Assembly: GCA_001612575.1 (NCBI GenBank) | Contig: LJRV01000245.1 | Coordinates: 1 to 35,978, forward strand | Source: Streptobacillus notomytis | Lineage (GTDB): Bacteria > Fusobacteriota > Fusobacteriia > Fusobacteriales > Leptotrichiaceae | Reading direction: 5' to 3' | Length of the DNA: 35,978 bases | Shown here: one piece after another, positions 9,318 to 17,707 of the stretch | Position numbering within the stretch: position 1 is the stretch's first letter | How the letters are laid out: the number at the start of each line of letters is the position of its first letter | The notes under the pieces: model-generated | Seen by the model: the letters and a program-made list of their open reading frames with translations, nothing else | The model's database searches: none | What the model was told of the DNA's origin: nothing | Position numbers and translations under genes: made by a program

Positions 9318-10466
9318 ATGGGAAATAATTTTGAAATAAAGGTAGATTCTAAATTTGATCTGAGAAGAAAATGGGATAGGAATTTAATAGAAAAAGAATT
9401 TAATATTAATCTTCCTAAAGAATTTATACCTCTTTGGATAGCTGATATGGATTTTTTACTCCCAGAAAAATTATCAAAAATATTACAAGATTATATTACT
9501 AAGGGAAGTTTGGGCTATACTTCCCTTACCCTAGATTTCTATAATGCTATAATAAATTGGCAAAAAAGAAGACATAATGTAAATGTTAAAAAAGAATGGA
9601 TAAATATAGGTTATGGTACAGTATCTACATTACATTTATTAAATAAAACATATTTAAATAGGGGAGAATATATATTAATTAGTACTCCTGCATATGAACC
9701 TTTCTATAATTCTGCTATTAATAGTGGAAATAAAGTGATTTTTTCACCTTTAAAAGAAGAAAATAATATGTATTTTATAAACTATGAAGATATGGAAGAA
9801 AAGATGAAAAAATATTCACCTAAGTTATTTATTTTCTGTAATCCACATAATCCTTCTGGGAGAATATGGACAAAATTTGAGATAGAAAAGGTAGCAAGTC
9901 TTTGTTTGAAATATAATGTTATACTTGTATCTGATGAAGTGCATTCTGAAATGATATTTGATAAAAAACATGAAAGTAGTTTAGGTTTAGATGAAAAATA
10001 TCTACAAAATTTAATATTTCTTTCATCGCCTAATAAAGCATTTAATTTAGGTGGTCTTAAGACATCATATAGCATAATACCTAATAAGGATTTAAGAGAA
10101 AAATTAAAGATTAAAATGAAAGAAAATTCAATTACTTCTCCAAATATCTTAGGTCTTGTTTCATTAATTGGTGCATATAATATATGTGAGGATTGGTTAG
10201 ATGATTTAAGTAAGTATATTTATCAAAACTATATTTTCATAAAAGAAAAACTTGAAAATAAATATATTGTATTTCCTATGGAATCATCTTATCTTTTATG
10301 GGTAAAGGTTAAAAATGGTGAAAAATTAACTAAAAAACTTGCTGAAAAAGGAGTATTAGTTGAAAGTGGGACACATTTTGTTTCAGGTGGAGAAGAATTT
10401 ATTAGAATAAATTTAGGAACAGCTAGAAAATATTTAGAAATGGCAGTAAAAGAGATAGTAAAATAG
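9318..10466 (+). CDS. MalY/PatB family PLP-dependent aminotransferase / C-S lyase
   Basis: Fold-type I PLP enzyme. Characterised relatives are cystathionine beta-lyases (MalY, PatB), which cleave cysteine-S-conjugates to pyruvate, ammonia and a thiol. 382 residues, a normal length. It opens with the family marker FDLRRKWDRN and has FCNPHNPSGRIWT, the cofactor aspartate in SDEVHSEMIF and Schiff-base lysine K240 in SPNKAFNLGGLKTSY. It starts one base after EIIC and is the last gene before the terminator. E. coli malX-malY is a known case of a PTS permease beside MalY. Its actual role here, metabolic or regulatory, is unknown. Confidence 0.88.
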   Translation: MGNNFEIKVDSKFDLRRKWDRNLIEKEFNINLPKEFIPLWIADMDFLLPEKLSKILQDYITKGSLGYTSLTLDFYNAIINWQKRRHNVNVKKEWINIGYGTVSTLHLLNKTYLNRGEYILISTPAYEPFYNSAINSGNKVIFSPLKEENNMYFINYEDMEEKMKKYSPKLFIFCNPHNPSGRIWTKFEIEKVASLCLKYNVILVSDEVHSEMIFDKKHESSLGLDEKYLQNLIFLSSPNKAFNLGGLKTSYSIIPNKDLREKLKIKMKENSITSPNILGLVSLIGAYNICEDWLDDLSKYIYQNYIFIKEKLENKYIVFPMESSYLLWVKVKNGEKLTKKLAEKGVLVESGTHFVSGGEEFIRINLGTARKYLEMAVKEIVK

Positions 10467-10493
10467 AAAGAGCAAAATATTTTGCTCTTTTTT
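10467..10493 (+). terminator. Rho-independent terminator after the PTS/MalY operon
   Basis: Perfect 11-bp stem aaagagcaaaa (10467-10477) / ttttgctcttt (10480-10490), continuing into a T run. Confidence 0.88.
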
Positions 10494-10512
10494 ATATATT
10501 AAAAATAAAGTG

Positions 10513-10541
10513 TTGAAATTTATTACTTTTTATTGTATAAT
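10513..10541 (+). promoter_or_regulatory. Promoter of the tRNA-Val/tRNA-Asp unit
   Basis: TTGAAA (10513-10518), 17-base spacer, perfect TATAAT (10536-10541), 14 bases before the first tRNA. Confidence 0.8.
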
Positions 10542-10555
10542 AACTAGACTAATGT

Positions 10556-10631
10556 GGTCGCATAGCTCAGTTGGGAGAGCACCTGCCTTACAAGCAGGGG
10601 GTCACTGGTTCGAGCCCAGTTGTGACCACCA
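10556..10631 (+). tRNA. tRNA-Val (anticodon TAC)
   Basis: Full cloverleaf: acceptor GGTCGCA with TGTGACC (one G-U), D arm TAGCTCAG-TTGGGAGAGC, anticodon stem CCTGC/GCAGG with loop CTTACAA, T arm ACTGG-TTCGAGC-CCAGT, discriminator A and encoded CCA (10629-10631). Confidence 0.97.
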
Positions 10632-10636
10632 TTTAT

Positions 10637-10713
10637 GGAGGTGTAGCTCAGTTGGTTAGAGTGCTTGCCTGTCACGCAAGATGTCGCGAGTTCGAGTCTC
10701 GTCACTTCCGCCA
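10637..10713 (+). tRNA. tRNA-Asp (anticodon GTC)
   Basis: Acceptor GGAGGTG pairs with CACTTCC (one G-U), D arm with GTAGCTCAG, anticodon stem CTTGC/GCAAG with loop CTGTCAC, T loop TTCGAGT, discriminator G and encoded CCA (10711-10713). It is separated from tRNA-Val by five bases, so the two are co-transcribed. Confidence 0.97.
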
Positions 10714-10730
10714 GTATATTAAATTAATGT

Positions 10731-10754
10731 GCTTCTTTGATAGAGGCTTTTTTT
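10731..10754 (+). terminator. Terminator of the tRNA pair
   Basis: Six-bp stem gcttct (10731-10736) / agaggc (10742-10747, one G-T), followed by seven T. Confidence 0.75.
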
Positions 10755-10774
10755 ATTTATAAAGTCTTTGAGCG

Positions 10775-10803
10775 TTGCTTTTTTGTTATAAAAATTGTAT
10801 AAT
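10775..10803 (+). promoter_or_regulatory. Promoter of the murC-murB-dusB operon
   Basis: TTGCTT (10775-10780), 17-base spacer, TATAAT (10798-10803). The -10 overlaps the upstream in-frame TTG at 10795, which therefore cannot be the murC start. Confidence 0.7.
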
Positions 10804-10833
10804 TTAATTTTAGAAATATGGAGGTTTAATATT

Positions 10834-12171
10834 ATGAAAAAAGCTTTTTTTAGTGGCATTAATGGTATAGGAATGAGTGGACTTGCATTAATACTTAAAG
10901 AGTTAGGTTATAAAGTATTTGGTTCAGATATAACATATAAGGATATAACTAAGAGATTAGAGGATAATGGAATTAATGTATATATAGGTCAAAAAAGAGA
11001 AAATGTTGAAGATAAAGAAATAGACATTTATGTATACTCTACGGCTATAAAAAAAGATAATCCAGAATATATGTATATGGTAGAAAAAAAAATTAAAATG
11101 GTTAGGCGTGGTGAATTACTTGCTGAAATCATGGATAAATTACCTTTAGGTATAGCTGTTGCTGGAACTCATGGAAAAACTACTACTTCATCTCTTGCAA
11201 CTGTAGCTTTTTTAGATAAAGATCCATATGTAGCTGTTGGTGGAATAATTCCAGAAATAGCATCTAATTCTAAGGTAGGAAGTTCAGAGTATTTTATAGC
11301 CGAAGCTGATGAAAGTGATAATTCTTTTTTATACATGCATCCATATTATTCTATAATAACAAATATAGAGCCGGATCATTTAGAGTTTCATGGTAGTCTG
11401 GAAAATATTAAAAAATCTTTTGGGCAATTTATTGAACAAACTAAATATAAAGTTCTTGCCTGTTTTGATTGTGATGAGATAAGAACATATAAAGATGATA
11501 AATTAGTATTTTATTCAGTTGATGAAAAAAATAGTGATAAGGTAAGTATATATGCTAAAAACATTCATAGTTTAAACTCTATTACATACTTTGATGTAGT
11601 AAAAAATGGATTAGAATTAGGAACATTTAAATTATCTATACCAGGTATACACAATGTATCTAATGCATTAGCAGTAATATATATAGCTCATGAAGAAAAA
11701 CTTGATATGGATAAGGTTAAAGAAAGAATAGAAAACTTTAGGGGTGCTAATAGAAGATATCAAGTAATATATGATGAAAATTTCAGAATAATAGATGATT
11801 ATGCTCATCATCCTACGGAAATTAAGGCAACTATTAATGCAGCTAGAATGAATGAAAAAAAAGAAATAATAGTAATTTTTGAACCGCATAGATATTCAAG
11901 AACTAAGTTTTTTCTTGAAGAATTTTCAGAAAGTTTAGCATTAGCAGATAGGGTATTACTATTACCTATATATTCAGCTAGCGAAGATAATATATATGAT
12001 GTAAGCTCTGAGGATTTATCTAAATTGATAGGGAAACATTCTAAAGTATATGAAAAGGAAGAATTAACTAAGCTATTATTAGAAGAAGATAAAAAAGGAA
12101 AGGTTTACATATTTATGGGAGCAGGAAGTGTGTCAGCTTACGCTCATAATTTTGTAGAAATGGTAAAATAA
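10834..12171 (+). CDS. murC: UDP-N-acetylmuramate--L-alanine ligase
   Basis: Cytoplasmic ATP-dependent ligase that adds L-Ala to UDP-MurNAc, the first peptide step of peptidoglycan precursor synthesis. 445 residues from ATG 10834, chosen because GGAGG (10820-10824) lies 9 bases upstream and the longer frame begins inside the -10 box. N-terminal UDP-binding Rossmann region (FFSGINGIGMSGLA), ATP-binding GTHGKTTTSS (111-120), EADESD, NIEPDHLEFH, then the C-terminal Mur-ligase domain with DDYAHHPTEI and EPHRYSRT. The stop overlaps the murB start by one base, so the two are translationally coupled. Confidence 0.97.
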   Translation: MKKAFFSGINGIGMSGLALILKELGYKVFGSDITYKDITKRLEDNGINVYIGQKRENVEDKEIDIYVYSTAIKKDNPEYMYMVEKKIKMVRRGELLAEIMDKLPLGIAVAGTHGKTTTSSLATVAFLDKDPYVAVGGIIPEIASNSKVGSSEYFIAEADESDNSFLYMHPYYSIITNIEPDHLEFHGSLENIKKSFGQFIEQTKYKVLACFDCDEIRTYKDDKLVFYSVDEKNSDKVSIYAKNIHSLNSITYFDVVKNGLELGTFKLSIPGIHNVSNALAVIYIAHEEKLDMDKVKERIENFRGANRRYQVIYDENFRIIDDYAHHPTEIKATINAARMNEKKEIIVIFEPHRYSRTKFFLEEFSESLALADRVLLLPIYSASEDNIYDVSSEDLSKLIGKHSKVYEKEELTKLLLEEDKKGKVYIFMGAGSVSAYAHNFVEMVK

Positions 12172-13022
12172 TGAGAATATTAAAAGATGTGAGCATAAAA
12201 GAATACTCTAATATGAAGGTTGGAGGAACTGCAAAAGAATTAATATTTATACATGATAAAAATGAGTTAAAAGAAATATATGATAGTAGAGATAGAATAT
12301 ATTTAATAGGAAATGGAACAAATACTTTAATAGCAGATGGTTATTTAGATATATCTTTTGTAACATTAAATGAAATGAATGATATAGTTATAGAAGAAAA
12401 AAATGATGATTATGCTTTAGTAAGAGCATATTCTGGAGTAGATTTTAATGATTTTATTAAATTTATGAAAGAAAATAATTTATCAGGTATAGAAAATATG
12501 TCAGGTATACCAGGAAGTTTTGGGGGGATAACTAATATGAATGCTGGAGCTTATGGTACTGAAATATTTGATGTAATAGAAGAAGTGGAAGTATTTGATA
12601 AAAAAACTGGAATTAAAATACTTAAAAAAGAGAATATGGATTTTAGGTACAGAGGAACTGAAATTAAAGATAATAAGTGGGTAGTGATATCAACATTATT
12701 AAAATTAACTTACGGATTTAACAGTGAAGCTAGTGAAGATAAGTATAATCAAAGAAGAACTAAACATCCATTAAATTACCCTAATTTAGGATCTACATTT
12801 AAAAATCCAGTAGGGAATTTTGCAGCACAATTAATATCAGATTGTGGACTAAAAGAATTTAGAATTGGAAATGCTCAAGTTTCACCAATTCATCCTAATT
12901 TTATTACTAACCTAGGTAATGCTAAATTTAGTGATATACAAGAGATAATTAAACATGTAAAAAAAGTTGTAAATGAAAAAACTGGAATAAGTCTTGAAAC
13001 AGAGATAATAACAGTGGAGTAA
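12171..13022 (+). CDS. murB: UDP-N-acetylenolpyruvoylglucosamine reductase
   Basis: FAD- and NADPH-dependent reductase that makes UDP-MurNAc, the substrate of MurC. 283 residues. N-terminal FAD region (SNMKVGGTAKELIF, LIGNGTNTL), GIPGSFGGITNMNAGAYG, YRGTEI, and the catalytic serine in NLGSTFKNP; the C-terminus ends with a typical VNEKTGISLETEI helix/strand. The length and spacing look like the shorter MurB type found in Gram-positives. ATG 12171 shares one base with the murC stop. Only two bases separate it from dusB. Confidence 0.97.
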   Translation: MRILKDVSIKEYSNMKVGGTAKELIFIHDKNELKEIYDSRDRIYLIGNGTNTLIADGYLDISFVTLNEMNDIVIEEKNDDYALVRAYSGVDFNDFIKFMKENNLSGIENMSGIPGSFGGITNMNAGAYGTEIFDVIEEVEVFDKKTGIKILKKENMDFRYRGTEIKDNKWVVISTLLKLTYGFNSEASEDKYNQRRTKHPLNYPNLGSTFKNPVGNFAAQLISDCGLKEFRIGNAQVSPIHPNFITNLGNAKFSDIQEIIKHVKKVVNEKTGISLETEIITVE

Positions 13023-13024
13023 AA

Positions 13025-13963
13025 ATGAGTGTGAAAATATATACTGCCCCTATGGCAGGAGTTACAGACTATACTTTTAGAAAACTTATAGAAGATTTTA
13101 GACCTGATTTAACTTTTACTGAAATGGTGAGTGTAAATCAATTATCTTATACAGAAGTACCTAAAATATTGAAGCTTAGAGAAAATAATATTGTGCAAAT
13201 TTTTGGTAAAGATATACACTTAATGCAAAAGGCTGCTAAATATATAGAAAGTATGGGAGTAAAGGAAATTAATTTAAATTGTGGGTGTCCTATGAAGAAA
13301 ATAGTTAATTCAGGACATGGTTCAGCATTAATTAAAGATCCTAAAAAAATAGAAGAAATATTATTATCATTAAGAGAAGTTCTTAAGCCTGAAACTAATC
13401 TTTCTTTGAAAATTAGGGTGGGATATGATAAACCTGAAAACTATTTAGAAATAGCAAAAATAGCTGAAAAACTTAAATGTTCTAGTATTACTATACATGG
13501 TAGAACAAGAGAGCAAAAATATACTGGAGAGGCAGATTGGAACTATATCAAAGAAGTTAAAGATAATGTTAATATTAAAGTTATTGGTAATGGAGATATA
13601 TTTGATGCAAAAGATGCAGTAGAAAAGATAAAATATTCTAATGTAGACGGTATAATGCTTGCAAGAGGAATATTAGGAAATCCATGGTTAATTTTACAAA
13701 TTAGAGAATTACTTGAATTTGGCAAGATAAGAACAGTTGTTAAAGATATGGATAGGGTTAATATGGCTATTAAACATGTAAAAGAATATGCCATAGATAA
13801 TGAAAATATATATTTCCCAGATATTAGAAAATATATAATGTGGTATATTGAAAATATTCAAGGAATAGAGGATGTTAAAACATTAATTAATCAAAGCTTT
13901 GAATATGATGAAACTGTGGAATTATTAGAGAGAATAAAGGTAGGGAGCTTTGATAAACTGTAA
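13025..13963 (+). CDS. dusB: tRNA-dihydrouridine synthase
   Basis: FMN enzyme that reduces specific uridines in tRNA D-loops. 312 residues: APMAGVTDYTFRK at the N-terminus, QIFGKD, catalytic cysteine C88 in LNCGCPMKK, HGRTREQKYTGEADW, VIGNGDI and the FMN-phosphate motif GIMLARGILGNPW, followed by the helical C-terminal tRNA-binding domain. Third gene of the murC operon, two bases behind murB. The exact Dus subtype (B or another) is not certain from motifs alone. Confidence 0.93.
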   Translation: MSVKIYTAPMAGVTDYTFRKLIEDFRPDLTFTEMVSVNQLSYTEVPKILKLRENNIVQIFGKDIHLMQKAAKYIESMGVKEINLNCGCPMKKIVNSGHGSALIKDPKKIEEILLSLREVLKPETNLSLKIRVGYDKPENYLEIAKIAEKLKCSSITIHGRTREQKYTGEADWNYIKEVKDNVNIKVIGNGDIFDAKDAVEKIKYSNVDGIMLARGILGNPWLILQIRELLEFGKIRTVVKDMDRVNMAIKHVKEYAIDNENIYFPDIRKYIMWYIENIQGIEDVKTLINQSFEYDETVELLERIKVGSFDKL

Positions 13964-13974
13964 AGTAAAAAGGC

Positions 13975-14003
13975 TTGACAACTCACCTTATTTAGTATAA
14001 AAT
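13975..14003 (+). promoter_or_regulatory. Promoter of rpmH and the following genes
   Basis: TTGACA (13975-13980) followed by TATAAAAT. The -10 may be read as TAAAAT (13998-14003, spacer 17) or TATAAA (13996-14001, spacer 15). It starts 12 bases after the dusB stop. Confidence 0.7.
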
Positions 14004-14049
14004 ATGTAAGTATTATAATGTTTGAAATAAAGGAAAGGAAAATAATATA

Positions 14050-14184
14050 ATGAAAAGAACATACCAACCAAATAAAAGAAAAAGAAAAATGGATCATGGA
14101 TTCAGATTAAGGATGGAAACTAAGAGCGGAAGAAACGTTCTTAAAAGAAGAAGAGCAAAAGGAAGAGCGAAATTATCAGCATAA
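14050..14184 (+). CDS. rpmH: 50S ribosomal protein L34
   Basis: A 44-residue, very basic ribosomal protein. The translation begins [20 protein letters not shown] and ends in a [13 protein letters not shown] tail, which is the complete L34 signature (family form MKRTFQPSxRKRxxxHGFRxRM). Start ATG 14050, with GGAAAGGA upstream. Conserved order rpmH-rnpA-yidD-yidC-khpB-mnmE follows. A strong hairpin sits between it and rnpA and probably sets the excess of L34 over RnpA. Confidence 0.97.
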   Translation: MKRTYQPNKRKRKMDHGFRLRMETKSGRNVLKRRRAKGRAKLSA

Positions 14185-14215
14185 CCGGTGACATTTTATT
14201 ACACCGGTTTTTTTT
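14183..14215 (+). terminator. Strong terminator/attenuator between rpmH and rnpA
   Basis: GC-rich 8-bp stem AACCGGTG (14183-14190) / CACCGGTT (14202-14209) plus a T run to 14215. It overlaps the rpmH stop codon. There is no obvious promoter between it and rnpA, so partial read-through is the likely mode. Confidence 0.85.
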
Positions 14216-14233
14216 AAAAACATGGAGTAAAGT

Positions 14234-14578
14234 ATGGAGAAGTTGAGAAAAAACAAGGAGTTTAATAGGGTATATAACAAAGGTAGAAAGTTATCAGGTA
14301 AATATGTCCTAATTTTTGAATGTAATGCAAAAAAACAAAAGTTAGGTTTTGTGGCTAGTAAAAAAACAGGAAATTCAGTATATAGATCAAGAGCTAAAAG
14401 ATTGTTAAGAGAAGTAACAAGGTTGAATATAGATTTATTCAGATTAGATAAGGAATATGTAATTGTAGCAAAGAGTATTTTTAAAGATAAAATGAAGGAA
14501 ATAAGATATAAAGATATAGAACAAGATTTATGTAATATGTTTAAAAGAAAGAAAAAACATGAAGAAAGTACTAATTAG
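14234..14578 (+). CDS. rnpA: Ribonuclease P protein component
   Basis: Protein subunit that, with the RnpB RNA, trims tRNA 5' leaders. 114 residues: N-terminal [16 protein letters not shown], central [24 protein letters not shown] (the RNR box, here R-S-R-A-K-R), and the usual YVIVAKS strand. ATG 14234 has GGAGTAAAG upstream. It overlaps the yidD start by 20 bases, in a different frame. The rnpB RNA is not in this window. Confidence 0.95.
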   Translation: MEKLRKNKEFNRVYNKGRKLSGKYVLIFECNAKKQKLGFVASKKTGNSVYRSRAKRLLREVTRLNIDLFRLDKEYVIVAKSIFKDKMKEIRYKDIEQDLCNMFKRKKKHEESTN

Positions 14579-14768
14579 TATAATTAACTTTTACCAGAAA
14601 TATATTTCAAAATATACACCAAGAGTATGTAGGTTTTATCCAACATGTTCAGAGTATTCTAAACAAGCTATAATAAAATACGGAGCCTTAAAAGGAACGT
14701 ATTTGGCTATTAGAAGAATACTTAAATGCCATCCTTTTAATCCAGGTGGAAATGACGCTTTAGAATAG
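14559..14768 (+). CDS. yidD: YidD, membrane protein insertion efficiency factor
   Basis: Small amphipathic protein that assists YidC-dependent insertion at the cytoplasmic membrane. 69 residues with the complete family core: [24 protein letters not shown], three conserved cysteines (two in CRFYPTC and one in [10 protein letters not shown]), and the ending [15 protein letters not shown] 14559 lies inside the end of rnpA, a common arrangement that suggests translational coupling. Twelve bases separate it from yidC. Confidence 0.96.
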   Translation: MKKVLISIINFYQKYISKYTPRVCRFYPTCSEYSKQAIIKYGALKGTYLAIRRILKCHPFNPGGNDALE

Positions 14769-14780
14769 AAAGGGAGTATT

Positions 14781-15461
14781 ATGACGTTAGGAATTTATTT
14801 AACACCAAAATGGCTAGTAGATGCAGCAGTTAAGTTATTAGATGTAATTTATGGATTTGTAGGTAACTATGGAATTGCTATTATTGTTACAACATTTTTA
14901 GTTAGGCTTTTATTATTGCCTATAACTTTAAAACAAGAAAAATCAATGAAGAGAATGAGAGAAATTCAACCTATGATAGATGCTATAAAGGAGGAGTATA
15001 AGGACGATAAGCAAATGCAGAATCAAAAAATCATGGAGCTTTATAAAAATGAAAAAGTAAATCCTGCAGGAGGTTGTTTACCTTTACTTATACAATTACC
15101 AGTATTTGTAGCACTTTATCAAGCGTTTACTAATAACGCATTACCTTCAAATGCAAGTTTTTTATGGTTTAATTTAAGTAAGCCAGATGCCCTATTTACT
15201 TTAGGAAAATTTACAATCAATTTATTACCATTATTAACAGGAGTATTTACATTTATTCAACAAAAATTAATGCAATCTAAAATGGATAATAGTGCTAATG
15301 ATCCTGCAGCAAGTAGTATGCAAACAATGATGTATGCTATGCCTGTATTAATGCTATTTCTTTTCTATAATATGCCTTCGGGACTTAACCTTTATTATTT
15401 TGTAAACACTTTATTATCAGTATTACAGCAGGTTTATGTTATGAATAGGAGAGATATGTAA
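14781..15461 (+). CDS. yidC: YidC/OxaA membrane insertase (short form)
   Basis: Inserts and folds inner-membrane proteins, alone or with SecYEG. 226 residues with about five membrane helices: YGIAIIVTTFLVRLLLLPITLKQ (TM containing the hydrophilic-groove arginine), a cytoplasmic coiled hairpin MREIQPMIDAIKEEYKDDKQ, NPAGGCLPLLIQLPVFVALYQAF, and the C-terminal pair with FLFYNMPSGLNLYYFVN. It lacks the large periplasmic P1 domain of proteobacterial YidC and shows no lipoprotein signal peptide. The stop overlaps the khpB start by one base. Confidence 0.95.
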   Translation: MTLGIYLTPKWLVDAAVKLLDVIYGFVGNYGIAIIVTTFLVRLLLLPITLKQEKSMKRMREIQPMIDAIKEEYKDDKQMQNQKIMELYKNEKVNPAGGCLPLLIQLPVFVALYQAFTNNALPSNASFLWFNLSKPDALFTLGKFTINLLPLLTGVFTFIQQKLMQSKMDNSANDPAASSMQTMMYAMPVLMLFLFYNMPSGLNLYYFVNTLLSVLQQVYVMNRRDM

Positions 15462-16195
15462 TGGAAAAAATATTTCATTCAAAGAGTGAAGAAGAATTAA
15501 GGGTAAAAATTAAGGAATTAATTACTTTGGCAGATGATGAAACTATAGTTATTAAAGAATTAAGAAAACCTTTTAAGTTTTTATTTTTCCAACTAAACGG
15601 AAAATATTTAGTTAATATAGTTAAAAAAGGTATGGAAAAAGAAAAAGTAATTAATAAGCCAAATAAAAAAGAATTAATAAAAAAAGCTAATGTTAAGAAA
15701 GAAAAAACTGCTAAAAAACAGGTAGTAAAAACAGTTGTTGAAAAAGATAAAAAAGCTGATAGATTAAATGTAATAATTAAAGAGTTTTTAGCTACAGCTA
15801 ATTTAAATATTAATATTAAAGATATTACAGTTAATGATAATGTATATAAAGTAGAATTAGTTGGTGATGAGATTAGATATATTATAGGGGAAAAAGGAAT
15901 ATCTTTAGTTTCTTTAGAGTATTTATTAATGTCACTTGAAGAATTTAAAAATATAAAGGTATTTATAGATTCTAATAACTATAAGGAAAAAAGAGAAAAT
16001 ATTTTAAGAGAATTAGCACAAAAAACAGCTAAAAATGTTATAAAAACACAAAGAAAAGTTAAGTTAAATCCTATGCCTTCAAGAGAAAGAAAAATTATAC
16101 ATGAAGAAATAAGTAAAATAGATGGATTAGAAACTATTAGTATTGGTGTAGAACCAAAAAGATGTCTAATAATTAAATTGAAAAATAAGAAATAA
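15461..16195 (+). CDS. khpB: KhpB/Jag RNA-binding protein
   Basis: Cytoplasmic RNA-binding protein (also called Jag or EloR), tied in other bacteria to cell elongation and division. 244 residues in the classical order: N-terminal Jag-N domain (about 1-50, HSKSEEELRVKIKELI), a Lys-rich linker (about 60-105), a KH domain with GEKG (YIIGEKGISLVSLEYLL), and a C-terminal R3H domain with NPMPSRERKIIHEEI. Overlaps yidC by one base. The KhpA partner is not in the window. Confidence 0.93.
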   Translation: MEKIFHSKSEEELRVKIKELITLADDETIVIKELRKPFKFLFFQLNGKYLVNIVKKGMEKEKVINKPNKKELIKKANVKKEKTAKKQVVKTVVEKDKKADRLNVIIKEFLATANLNINIKDITVNDNVYKVELVGDEIRYIIGEKGISLVSLEYLLMSLEEFKNIKVFIDSNNYKEKRENILRELAQKTAKNVIKTQRKVKLNPMPSRERKIIHEEISKIDGLETISIGVEPKRCLIIKLKNKK

Positions 16196-16199
16196 TCAT

Positions 16200-16220
16200 A
16201 GCCCTTTAATCAGGGCTTTT
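16200..16220 (+). terminator. Weak hairpin terminator between khpB and mnmE
   Basis: AGCCCT (16200-16205) / AGGGCT (16212-16217) followed by only three further T. mnmE starts 20 bases later with no clear promoter, so read-through is likely. Confidence 0.55.
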
Positions 16221-16239
16221 AACATATATGGGAGGATAA

Positions 16240-17607
16240 ATGTTTTTTGATACAATAGCAGCAATATCAACTGCAAGAGGAGAATCAGGAATAGGAATAG
16301 TTAGAATTTCCGGTGATGAAGCATTTAAGATATTAAATGAAATATTTGTTCCCTTTACTAAAAATAAAGATTTAGGAAACTATAAATTAAATTATGGATA
16401 TATATATGATGACGGTAAGGCTGTAGACGAGGTATTGGTAAGCAGAATGAAAGGACCTCGTTCATATACTACAGAAGATGTTGTTGAGATTAATTGCCAT
16501 GGTGGATATTATACTACTAAAAAAATTCTTGAAGTAGTATTAAAAAAAGGTGCTAGAATGGCAGAAATAGGAGAGTTTACAAAAAGGGCTTTCATGAATG
16601 GTAGAATAGATCTATCTCAAGCAGAAGCAGTAATAGATATTATACATGGAAAAACAGAAAAATCTGTTTCTTTATCTTTGGATCAATTAAAAGGAAGTTT
16701 AAGAGATCAAATTAAAGAATTTAAAGAAGCATTTTTAGATATTACAGCTCATGTAAATGTAGTCATGGATTATCCGGAAGAAGGTATAGATGATCCTTTG
16801 CCATTAGAATTAAGAAAAAAGCTTGAAGAAGTTTATAGAAAAGCTGATAATTTAATTTCTTCATATGATAAAGGTAAGAAAATAAAAGAAGGAATTAAAA
16901 CAGTAATAGTAGGTAAACCTAATGTAGGTAAATCTACTTTATTAAATACCTTACTTCAAGAAGAAAGAGCAATAGTTACATCTTTTCCTGGAACAACAAG
17001 GGACATTATAGAAGAAATAATAAATATTAAAGGAATACCTTTGGTTTTAGTTGATACTGCTGGAATTAGAGAAACAGATGATATAGTTGAAAATATAGGA
17101 GTAAAAAAAAGTTTAGAATTTATAGATAAGGCAGATTTAGTTCTGTTAGTTTTGGATAGTTCTAAAGAAATTGAGGAAGAGGATATTAGAGTAATAGAGA
17201 AAATATTGGAGCTTGATAAACAATATATAGTGTTGTTAAATAAGATAGATTTAGAAAGAAAATTAGACATATCTAGGTATAATTTAAAAAATATAGTTGA
17301 AATATCAGCACAAAATAATATAAATATGGATAAAATGGAAAATGAAATTTATGAATTTATTACAGACAATGAGATAGATGATAGTTCAGAAAAATTAATT
17401 TTAACAAATATTAGACATAAAACAGCTTTAGAAAAAACTAAAGAATCTATAAAAAATATATTTGAAACTATAGATATGGGAATGCCTTTAGATTTAATAT
17501 CAGTGGATTTAAAAGAGGGTCTTGATTCATTATCTGATATTACAGGTGAGATTACGTCAGAAGATATATTGGATCATATTTTTGCTAAATTCTGCGTAGG
17601 TAAATAA
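16240..17607 (+). CDS. mnmE: tRNA modification GTPase MnmE
   Basis: GTPase that, with MnmG, builds the 5-carboxymethylaminomethyl group on wobble U34. 455 residues, normal length. N-terminal folate-binding domain beginning [24 protein letters not shown], helical middle with [21 protein letters not shown] domain with P-loop GKPNVGKST from residue 225, [15 protein letters not shown] and NKIDL, and the C-terminal catalytic FCVGK with its conserved cysteine. GGGAGG lies just upstream of ATG 16240. The usual partner mnmG is not next to it here. Confidence 0.97.
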   Translation: MFFDTIAAISTARGESGIGIVRISGDEAFKILNEIFVPFTKNKDLGNYKLNYGYIYDDGKAVDEVLVSRMKGPRSYTTEDVVEINCHGGYYTTKKILEVVLKKGARMAEIGEFTKRAFMNGRIDLSQAEAVIDIIHGKTEKSVSLSLDQLKGSLRDQIKEFKEAFLDITAHVNVVMDYPEEGIDDPLPLELRKKLEEVYRKADNLISSYDKGKKIKEGIKTVIVGKPNVGKSTLLNTLLQEERAIVTSFPGTTRDIIEEIINIKGIPLVLVDTAGIRETDDIVENIGVKKSLEFIDKADLVLLVLDSSKEIEEEDIRVIEKILELDKQYIVLLNKIDLERKLDISRYNLKNIVEISAQNNINMDKMENEIYEFITDNEIDDSSEKLILTNIRHKTALEKTKESIKNIFETIDMGMPLDLISVDLKEGLDSLSDITGEITSEDILDHIFAKFCVGK

Positions 17608-17625
17608 AATATTTTTTTAACAAGC

Positions 17626-17670
17626 ACCCTATAAATAGGGTAGACAAATATGTATATAATGTTGTATAAT
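17626..17670 (+). promoter_or_regulatory. Predicted ftsQ promoter with a palindrome at its -35
   Basis: TAGACA (17641-17646), 18-base spacer, TATAAT (17665-17670); a second TATAAT is at 17655-17660. A 6-bp palindrome ACCCTA-TAAA-TAGGGT (17626-17641) touches the -35. It has no T run on either strand, so it looks more like a protein-binding site than a terminator. Confidence 0.45.
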
Positions 17671-17707
17671 TAGTTTGAATAACTACATATAGTATGAAAG
17701 AGGAAAT

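Noticed and set aside
10571-10762. 63-residue open frame on the + strand
   Set aside because: It lies across tRNA-Val and tRNA-Asp; the frame is a by-product of the RNA genes.
10795-10833. Longer murC starting at TTG 10795
   Set aside because: This TTG overlaps the -10 box; ATG 10834 has GGAGG at proper distance and gives the conserved N-terminus.
12522-12527. Six-G run in murB as a possible contingency locus
   Set aside because: It encodes the conserved Gly-Gly of SFGG in an essential gene and is short, so slippage control is unlikely.
16200-17707. Absence of mnmG after mnmE as an anomaly
   Set aside because: mnmE and mnmG are separated in many genomes; nothing in the sequence suggests a deletion.
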